Assembly: GCA_000227505.4 (NCBI GenBank)
Contig: AGIF02000001.1
Span: 578,035-642,034, forward strand
DNA: 64,000 nucleotides
Direction of reading: 5' to 3'
Origin: a gamma proteobacterium HIMB55
GTDB taxonomy: Bacteria; Pseudomonadota; Gammaproteobacteria; Pseudomonadales; Halieaceae
Shown: positions 58,594-64,000 of the stretch, piece after piece
Position numbering within the stretch: the stretch's first letter is position 1
How the letters are laid out: each line of letters starts with the position of its first letter
Position numbers and translations under genes: made by a program
Notes under the pieces: generated by a model
The model's database searches: none
What the model saw: the letters and a program-made list of their open reading frames with translations, nothing else
What the model was told of the DNA's origin: nothing

Positions 58594-59352
58594 ATGGGTA
58601 CTGGAGAACTTTACTTTGACTTCGCAGCTATCATGTTCACCGCGTTTTGCGGTGCGTTTGTTTACCTTGTGCTCTATCTTCATAAAGAAGGTAAGCGTGA
58701 AGGTTTTCCAATCCGACACGACGGTATTGTCGATAACTACAGTGACGGGGTAGGCGGCCTGCCTGACCCTAAAACATACAAGCTGGCGCATGGCCAAGGG
58801 GAACGCACAGTTCCCGGTCCTATGCCTGAGCAGTATGAGTTGAAAGCTAAGCCAACGCATGCACATCCCGGCGCACCTTTGGAGCCAACAGGCGATCCAA
58901 TGGTAGACGGTGTGGGCCCTGCCGCTTATGCCATTCGCCCTGAACATCCTGACCTCACAGTCGATGGCGAACCACGAATCGTCCCGCTTCGCGTGGATGC
59001 TGACCATAAGGTTCATGGAAACGACCCTGATCCGAGAGGAAAAGCGGTATTCGGATGCGATGGTGAGCAAGGTGCAACGGTTGTTGACCTCTGGGTCGAT
59101 CGGGCTGAACCACACTTCCGCTATGCCGAATTGGAAGTGGGCGAGCGCCGCGTATTACTTCCGATGACATTGGCACGCGTGAAGCGTGACGGCACTGTTC
59201 ATGTGAAGTCTATTCGTAGCGATCAGTTCCAACAGGTGCCTGGGTTGGCAAATCCTGATCAGGTAACGCTTCAAGAAGAAGACAAGATTGTTGCCTTCTA
59301 CGGTGGCGGCACTATGTATGCCATGCCTGGTCGTCAGGGGCCTGTGCTGTGA
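58594..59352 (+). CDS. puhA: Photosynthetic reaction centre H subunit PuhA
   Basis: A 252-residue H subunit. A single N-terminal helix (FAAIMFTAFCGAFVYLVLYL) is followed by HKEGKREGFP and a cytoplasmic PRC-barrel domain (GVGPAAYAIRPEHPDLTVDG to ARVKRDGTVHVKSI). H caps the L/M subunits and shapes proton delivery to QB. A consensus AGGAGG lies 8 bases before the ATG. It overlaps puhB by 4 bases (GTGA). Confidence 0.97.
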   Translation: MGTGELYFDFAAIMFTAFCGAFVYLVLYLHKEGKREGFPIRHDGIVDNYSDGVGGLPDPKTYKLAHGQGERTVPGPMPEQYELKAKPTHAHPGAPLEPTGDPMVDGVGPAAYAIRPEHPDLTVDGEPRIVPLRVDADHKVHGNDPDPRGKAVFGCDGEQGATVVDLWVDRAEPHFRYAELEVGERRVLLPMTLARVKRDGTVHVKSIRSDQFQQVPGLANPDQVTLQEEDKIVAFYGGGTMYAMPGRQGPVL

Positions 59353-59969
59353 ACGAATATTCGCACGAGCCAATTCCCGGCCTTCCCGGAGAACTGCCAG
59401 AGGGCGAGCAAGTCCTTTGGCAGGCCTCTCCGACTTGGGACGCGATGGCAAAACGCGTATTTCAGGTCTACACAGCCGCACTCTACTTTTTAGTGCTGAT
59501 TGCGGGCCACCTCATCTATCGAATTATGGATGGGGCGCCGCTCTCTATGCTAACTGGCACCCTTGCCTGGCAAGGTGGTCTTGCGCTAACGGTGGTCGGT
59601 ATCTTGGCGCTGATGGCAAAGCTTTATGCCAGCAGCACCTTGTATACGATAACCAGTCGGAGATTGATTATTCGCTCGGGGTTGGCGCTGCCAATGATTG
59701 TCAATTTACCCCTTACGAAAGTTGAATCTGCTGGATTGCGGCGACTTCGAGATGGCACTGGCGATATTAGCTTTCTACCTACTGAGGGAACGAAAGTGTT
59801 TTGGCTGATGTTGTGGCCACACGTAAGGCCGCTTCACTTTAAACGGGTTCAACCTCTACTTAGAGGTATTGAGGACCCCGATGCGGTAGCGCGTTTGCTC
59901 GTGAATGTCATCGAAGATATTCGCGAAACATCGACTGAAATCGAAGCGGCACAGATCGCAGCAGTTTAA
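59349..59969 (+). CDS. puhB: Photosynthetic complex assembly protein PuhB
   Basis: A 206-residue membrane protein required for reaction-centre assembly in Rhodobacter. EYSHEPIPGLPGELPEGEQV, then LWQASPTWDAMAKRVF, begins the family. Two or three helices follow, then a PH-like domain (SSTLYTITSRRLIIRSGLAL). It starts at GTG, overlapping puhA. Spacing to puhC is 33 bases. Confidence 0.95.
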   Translation: MNEYSHEPIPGLPGELPEGEQVLWQASPTWDAMAKRVFQVYTAALYFLVLIAGHLIYRIMDGAPLSMLTGTLAWQGGLALTVVGILALMAKLYASSTLYTITSRRLIIRSGLALPMIVNLPLTKVESAGLRRLRDGTGDISFLPTEGTKVFWLMLWPHVRPLHFKRVQPLLRGIEDPDAVARLLVNVIEDIRETSTEIEAAQIAAV

Positions 59970-60002
59970 ACACGCTAGTTCATTACTAGCTGGGGGGGTA
60001 AT

Positions 60003-60485
60003 GTGGGTTGGCCCGGATTGTTGTTCGGGGTGCTTCGGCATCCCATCTTTCTTTTGCTCGCGGCAGTAGGGTTAGGTTGGGCCCTAATTTCTGTCAACAA
60101 TGAGGGTTACCAAGGCCCGCCTGAGCGACCAGAATCAAATATTGTAGCGAGTGTAACTTTGGCCGTCTTAGACGGTGAGAATGGCGCGGTCAGGGTCTTG
60201 ACTGCCGACACCTCGACCGAGGTACGTCTTTATGGCCCGGGTGAAGGAAGTTTTTTACGGGGAGTTATTCGCACCTTGGTGCGTGAACGGGCGGCAAGAA
60301 ATATCCGAAGTGCGCCAACATTCGATCTAGAGTTAACAGATCGGGGTGGTCTCATCTTGATAGACCAGACTACGGGTTACTGGATCGCTATCGAGGCATT
60401 TGGGCCCACCAGCTATCAAGAGTTCAGAGCCATTTTCGACCGCGCTCAAAGAGACTCCAGCTCCAGTTTAGCGAATCGAAATTGA
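60003..60485 (+). CDS. puhC: Photosynthetic complex assembly protein PuhC
   Basis: A 160-residue protein with one N-terminal helix (PIFLLLAAVGLGWALIS) and a periplasmic domain. The family block GPGEGSFLRGVIRTLVRERA and the LILIDQTTGYWIAIEAFGPT segment are clear. It helps organise the RC-LH1 complex. It starts at GTG after a GGGGGGG stretch; an out-of-frame ATG lies 2 bases before it. Its stop overlaps the puhE start (TGATG). Confidence 0.9.
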   Translation: MGWPGLLFGVLRHPIFLLLAAVGLGWALISVNNEGYQGPPERPESNIVASVTLAVLDGENGAVRVLTADTSTEVRLYGPGEGSFLRGVIRTLVRERAARNIRSAPTFDLELTDRGGLILIDQTTGYWIAIEAFGPTSYQEFRAIFDRAQRDSSSSLANRN

Positions 60486-61264
60486 TGTTGATTCCGGCAA
60501 TAGTCATCGCTGTGTCCGCTTGGTGGCTGTTGACCGGTCTCGCACTTTTGTTGGTTCACCAGCCACAAAAAATCGCCCATAGGGGCTTCATTACGCACTC
60601 GATTCTTACCCTGGCAGCGTGGATATGCGTGCCCCTGAATGCCGCCTCCACTTCTCCCATTGCTGTGGCGGGCGGATTTTTGCTCGGCCTAACAATCTGG
60701 GGTTGGCTGGAACTCAGCTACTTATTGGGATACGTCAACGGGCCAAATCATAGAGTTTATGATGGAGGACCTTCGACCTGGCGACGCTTCAAGGGTGCAT
60801 TGGCAACAACGATTTATCACGAGGCTGCGGCTCTGGCTTCGGTAGCCTTACTTGCGGCAATAAGTGTTGATCAGCCTAACCGTACGGCGTGCTACACGGT
60901 CACCGTACTTTGCCTTATGCGATGGAGTGCAAAGTTGAATCTGTTTTTTGGTGTAAGGGCGTTCAACGACCGATGGCTACCCGATCACTTGCACTATCTC
61001 ACTTCCTATTTGCGTCTGGGGAGGTCTAGCTGGCTGCTACCCGTTTCCACCCTTGTCGGGTTTTTCATCACATTCGAAATTTATGTGCTCGCGGAGCAAT
61101 CGAATGTGATGTCAAATCAGCTATCGTTTTATCTTGTTGCGAGTTTGATGCTTTTGGCGTCAATTGAGCATATTTTCCTTCTTTTTCCAGTCAACGAAGC
61201 AGCGCTTTGGCGCTGGGCCAAACAAGATGTGCCCCAAATTCGTGCCGTAAAGCAAGAAAGTTAG
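60485..61264 (+). CDS. puhE: Photosynthetic complex assembly protein PuhE (DUF3623)
   Basis: A 259-residue polytopic membrane protein (about seven helices). It has the DUF3623 blocks ELSYLLGYVNGPNHRVYDGG, TTIYHEAAALASVALLAAIS and KLNLFFGVRAFNDRWLPDHL. In Rhodobacter puhE loss changes pigment and LH1 levels. Last gene of the bchF-puhE operon, followed by a 198-base gap in which I see no clear promoter or terminator. Confidence 0.93.
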   Translation: MLIPAIVIAVSAWWLLTGLALLLVHQPQKIAHRGFITHSILTLAAWICVPLNAASTSPIAVAGGFLLGLTIWGWLELSYLLGYVNGPNHRVYDGGPSTWRRFKGALATTIYHEAAALASVALLAAISVDQPNRTACYTVTVLCLMRWSAKLNLFFGVRAFNDRWLPDHLHYLTSYLRLGRSSWLLPVSTLVGFFITFEIYVLAEQSNVMSNQLSFYLVASLMLLASIEHIFLLFPVNEAALWRWAKQDVPQIRAVKQES

Positions 61265-61462
61265 CTGCCTTAAACCGGCTGGCCTGTCGAAAAGCTGTCC
61301 AAGTTTTCTTGACGCCATGTTTTTGGGGGTCTAGGGTAGCCGAGTGGGATTGCGTTTTTTGCTCCCACAACTGACTGGTGCTCCAGTAGCGCTTCCGTTT
61401 GAGGTCTTCGGTTGACGAACCCAGCCAGCGATTAACGCGGTATTGAACGGGATGCAATTAAC

Positions 61463-62776
61463 ATGAAATGGTCAAACCAAAAGCCTCCGGGCCTAGACAA
61501 CATCTTCGACAGGCATCAAAGCCCGCACGCTATTGGGGGAGATCCTGTGGTGTTGGTGGACGGCGCGGCGCATCATACTCTGGCACATGCCATCTCAAAG
61601 TCTAAAGCAGAAACCTCTGGGCTGTACGTTCACATACCGTTCTGCCCTAGTCGCTGCCTCAGTTGCGACCATCTCGCACTGGTTGAACATGACGGTTCGG
61701 TCATTGATAACTATTTAGAAGTATTGGCCTCAGAAATGGAGGCGATGGCACGAGCGTCTCAGATTCCCATCAAGGTCGATCGAATACATATCGGCGGTGG
61801 CTCTCCAAACTACCTTGAGGATATTCAGCTAGCGAAATTGATGGCTGGTATTCACACCGCGTTTGAGATTATGCCGGACGCAGAAATTTCCATGGAGGTT
61901 AATCCCCGTCGCACGTCACGTGCTCAGTTTGAATTACTTCAAGGCTTGGGTATCCGAAACCTTCACCTTGAGGTCCGGGACGTGGACTCAAAGGTTCAAA
62001 ATGAACTCGGTCGCACGCAGTCGTTCAGCCTTTTGGAAGACGTTTACGGCATGGCTCGCGACATGAGTTTTGATTCGGTCACCATGGACTTTTTATTCGG
62101 GCTGCCGGGACAAACATCCTCGAGTGTGAAAGATAGCGTTTCAATGATTGCTGAACTGGCCCCTGACGTTCTACTTTGCCAGCAATACACGCGACGACCA
62201 CATCAGTTCCCTCATCAAGCTGCAATTGATGAGGGCGCCATGCCGAGCCTGGCTGAGAAACTTGCCATTTTTAACTCCGTCGTTGTCGGTCTTGAGAATC
62301 GAGGCTACGAGTGGGTTGGACTCAACGCGTTCGTGAAACGGGGACATCCATTTTCTGTCGCGCAGCAAAATCGGACGCTGGCATACACTGCCCTTGGATA
62401 CAGTGCGGGCAAGTCCAAACAGACCCTTGGTGCGGGGATTGGTGCGGTGAGTGAAATTGAGGATGTTGTTGCACAAAATTACATTGATGTCGATGCGTGG
62501 AAGATAGCTGTGCAGCAAGGCCATCTGGCGACGCAATTTTTGGTTGAAACGACCGAGTTCGAGTTGGCAAGACGATCTGTCATGCGAAGCCTGATGTGTA
62601 ACGTTAGTGTGCCGGTGTCCACGCTGGCTACACCAAAGGTCGTCGATCTTGTCGATTCACTGGAAAGTCAGGGATATACAGAGCGAGAGGGCGGCTTCGT
62701 CTACCTCACGTCTTTGGGAAGACTAGCTTTGCCACATTTCTGGTCTGACTCGTCACCAAGGTTTCGTTGGCTTTAG
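61463..62776 (+). CDS. HemN-like radical SAM protein, atypical
   Basis: A 437-residue radical SAM protein related to oxygen-independent coproporphyrinogen III oxidase. It keeps Tyr55, His57 and the cluster cysteines 61, 65, 68 in LYVHIPFCPSRCLSC, plus a GGGSPNYL glycine motif and MDFLFGLPGQT. HemN's fourth essential Cys (CxC) is His70 here (SCDH), and the GVQDF block reads EVRDV, so the Gln becomes Arg. The C-terminal HemN domain is present. It may be a divergent HemN for photosynthetic tetrapyrrole supply, or a different porphyrin enzyme. It converges on idi, with 4 bases between stops. Confidence 0.7.
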   Translation: MKWSNQKPPGLDNIFDRHQSPHAIGGDPVVLVDGAAHHTLAHAISKSKAETSGLYVHIPFCPSRCLSCDHLALVEHDGSVIDNYLEVLASEMEAMARASQIPIKVDRIHIGGGSPNYLEDIQLAKLMAGIHTAFEIMPDAEISMEVNPRRTSRAQFELLQGLGIRNLHLEVRDVDSKVQNELGRTQSFSLLEDVYGMARDMSFDSVTMDFLFGLPGQTSSSVKDSVSMIAELAPDVLLCQQYTRRPHQFPHQAAIDEGAMPSLAEKLAIFNSVVVGLENRGYEWVGLNAFVKRGHPFSVAQQNRTLAYTALGYSAGKSKQTLGAGIGAVSEIEDVVAQNYIDVDAWKIAVQQGHLATQFLVETTEFELARRSVMRSLMCNVSVPVSTLATPKVVDLVDSLESQGYTEREGGFVYLTSLGRLALPHFWSDSSPRFRWL

Positions 62777-62780
62777 TAAC

Positions 62781-63353
62781 TCAAGCAGATAATTTGAGTT
62801 CAGATTCGAAATCTTCCCGTAATCGTTGCCACTCCATTGCAAACCAGGGCGTGGTGCCAATGAGCTCGCTGTTGAGCCACGAATCGACCTCTTCACAATC
62901 CAGCCATTGGCACTCCTGAATCTCGGAGGGGTTGTAAGAGGGCATAGGTCGGCCATCGACATGGCCTACAAAGACAGAGCAAAGTTCGTGCTCGCTACCG
63001 ACATTTTCGAATTGAGCTTGGTACTCAAATTTAAATAAAAACGTGAGCTTTGCTGAGAGATCGAGTTCCTCTCGTAGCCGTCGTCGTGTAGCCTCTTCAA
63101 GGGTTTCACCACGTCTCGGGTGGCTGCAGCAGGTGTTCGACCAATAGCCTGGCCAGAGAGGTTTCAGTTCACTTCGTCTCTGTAACAAGACTTCGCCAAT
63201 GTCATTGAACAAAAAGATAGAGAAGGCTCTGTGCAGCTTGCCGTTACCTTTGTGAGCGTTCAATTTCTCTTCGAAACCGATAACGTTGTCACTGGGGTCG
63301 ACGAGCATAAGGGGTTCATCGTCGAACGACACGATTGTGGTGTTATCTCTCAT
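62781..63353 (-). CDS. idi: Isopentenyl-diphosphate delta-isomerase, type 1
   Basis: A 190-residue Nudix-fold isomerase that converts IPP to DMAPP for carotenoids and the geranylgeranyl tail. Active-site Cys is in WSNTCCSHPRRGETLEEA, with the catalytic Glu region EYQAQFENVGSEHELCSVF and the metal-binding HRAFSIFLFN. Idi genes are common inside photosynthesis clusters. It follows pufA on the same strand after 221 bases. Confidence 0.95.
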   Translation of the reverse strand: MRDNTTIVSFDDEPLMLVDPSDNVIGFEEKLNAHKGNGKLHRAFSIFLFNDIGEVLLQRRSELKPLWPGYWSNTCCSHPRRGETLEEATRRRLREELDLSAKLTFLFKFEYQAQFENVGSEHELCSVFVGHVDGRPMPSYNPSEIQECQWLDCEEVDSWLNSELIGTTPWFAMEWQRLREDFESELKLSA

Positions 63354-63541
63354 AGCGAGTACCTTTTGTCGTCAACGCGCAGAATAGTGTAAAAAGACCC
63401 ACTCCTTGGGGAAGGACGCGCGAACTTAGCAAGTCGGGTGGAGATCGGCGATCGTAGCTCTGGGGGCAGGGTGATCGCGAAGTCCCGATTGGGTTCACAC
63501 TGCATCGTCTGGGGGCAGCCGGTGCGTGGGTCGAAACATCG

Positions 63542-63558
63542 GGGCCCTAGAAGGGCCC
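63542..63558 (-). promoter_or_regulatory. GC-rich hairpin downstream of pufA
   Basis: GGGCCCT and AGGGCCC with a 3-base loop, 16 bases after the pufA stop. On the leftward transcript no U-run follows, so it looks like the mRNA-stabilising hairpin found after pufA in purple bacteria rather than a terminator. Confidence 0.6.
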
Positions 63559-63574
63559 GATTCATTGACGGTAC

Positions 63575-63775
63575 TTACTGCCGTGAGGGAGGGAGTGCCT
63601 CCGCCATGGCTGCAGGTGCCGCATATGGACCATCGATCCAGTTGTACTTCGCAGAGCTCAACAGGACGAAGTGGATCAGTACAGCTACCGAGAACAGGAA
63701 CACGCCCTGCGCTACAAGTACCCGACGTGGATCAAATATTCTCCAGATCCGTGAGAAGGGTTGCGTTACAATCAT
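63575..63775 (-). CDS. pufA: Light-harvesting 1 alpha polypeptide PufA
   Basis: A 66-residue LH1 alpha chain. It has an amphipathic N-terminus ([18 protein letters not shown]), one membrane helix with the bacteriochlorophyll-binding His ([20 protein letters not shown], then W) and a polar C-terminus with [15 protein letters not shown], longer than minimal alpha chains. It follows pufB after 73 bases, in the pufBA order. pufL is not downstream; idi is. Confidence 0.95.
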   Translation of the reverse strand: MIVTQPFSRIWRIFDPRRVLVAQGVFLFSVAVLIHFVLLSSAKYNWIDGPYAAPAAMAEALPPSRQ

Positions 63776-63848
63776 TTCATCTCTCCATTTGGAATCACGA
63801 CGAGCCCGTCTAGCCGGACAGTCGCTTGTTTAAGGTGATAGTCCCGGA

Positions 63849-64000
63849 TTACATTCCGAACCAGGGCTGCCACTTCCATACAGCAATGTGAGCCGCACTG
63901 GCGATAGCCACAAACGTCCACATGCCTTTCTCGTAAGACCGCATGAACTCGCTAGCTTCGCTAGCAGTGAGTCCTGACATGCCTACATTTTCATCACTCA
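63849..64000 (-). CDS. pufB: Light-harvesting 1 beta polypeptide PufB (5' end cut)
   Basis: About 50 codons ending at TAA (63851-63849). The reading begins xTG-AGT-GAT at the window edge, so the start codon's first base is just outside. Sequence features are GLTASEASEFMRSYEKGMW, then a helix with the pigment-ligating His (FVAIASAAHIAVW) and KWQPWFGM. Many LH1 beta chains have a second, N-terminal His before the helix (ELHSVY-type); here that place reads EFMRSY. It precedes pufA on the same transcript. Confidence 0.93.
   Translation of the reverse strand, partial: SDENVGMSGLTASEASEFMRSYEKGMWTFVAIASAAHIAVWKWQPWFGM

Noticed and set aside
63403-63416. TCCTT-GGGG-AAGGA hairpin before idi as the pufBA terminator
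   Set aside because: Only a 5-bp stem and the T-run on the leftward strand begins several bases later; too weak to call.

Overview
The window comes from a marine aerobic anoxygenic phototroph, most likely a gammaproteobacterium of the OM60/NOR5 (Halieaceae) type. This is inferred from two things together. The housekeeping block (infC-rpmI-rplT-pheS-pheT-ihfA-merR, uvrB, dbpA, cioAB) has gammaproteobacterial gene content and order. The right third is a bacteriochlorophyll a photosynthesis gene cluster using the oxygen-dependent cyclase AcsF. I see no insertion sequences, phage genes, rRNA genes or CRISPR arrays. Two tRNA genes are present (Asn-GTT, Pro-GGG).

Layout. 1-5.5 kb: CoA-linked and small accessory genes (a TIGR03084-like protein, a glycosyltransferase-like protein, two crotonase-family enzymes, a class C beta-lactamase-fold hydrolase, a small XRE regulator with a small membrane protein). 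5.8-13.8 kb: dbpA, tRNA-Asn, uvrB, an OmpA-like lipoprotein, and a cyanide-insensitive-type bd quinol oxidase operon with a 41-residue DUF2474 subunit. 13.8-19.5 kb: the infC to ihfA translation operon, whose infC appears to start at a rare AUC codon, followed by tRNA-Pro. 19.7-31.4 kb: mixed metabolism (membrane glutaredoxin/MauE fusion, globin, acylating aldehyde dehydrogenase, glutaryl-CoA dehydrogenase, carotenoid oxygenase, a TmpA/TmpB-like phosphonate oxygenase pair, moeA and mobA). 31.5-38.4 kb: exported hydrolases and an exported PLP enzyme (HisC-like aminotransferase with a Tat-like leader, YtcJ-like amidohydrolase lipoprotein, VanX-like dipeptidase, signal-bearing LD-carboxypeptidase, S9 peptidase lipoprotein). 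38.5-41 kb: an AhpD-like protein, a PaaI-like thioesterase, NfeD and an SPFH protein.

41.1-64 kb: the photosynthesis cluster. A BLUF photoreceptor gene is divergent from acsF. A leftward operon carries bchG, a PucC-family gene, bchP and an 89-codon membrane protein, with ppsR just upstream. A long rightward operon with mostly overlapping genes carries bchF-N-B-H-L-M-lhaA-puhA-B-C-E. A divergent HemN-like radical SAM gene follows, then leftward idi, pufA and pufB, with pufB cut by the window edge. Together these cover the early BChl steps (BchH, BchM, AcsF, BchLNB), the 3-vinyl hydration (BchF), the tail (BchG, BchP), reaction-centre H subunit and assembly (PuhA/B/C/E, LhaA), LH1 (PufA/B) and the isoprenoid precursor (Idi). 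bchI, bchD, bchC, bchXYZ, crt genes and pufLM are not in the window.

The strongest regulatory signal is a repeated 18-bp element. TGT-N12-ACA, matching the PpsR/CrtJ consensus, occurs upstream of acsF/BLUF and of bchF, and a one-base variant lies upstream of bchG. In all three the right half is also a TTGAC(A/T) -35-like box. A BLUF gene sharing one of these operators suggests a blue-light plus redox control circuit.
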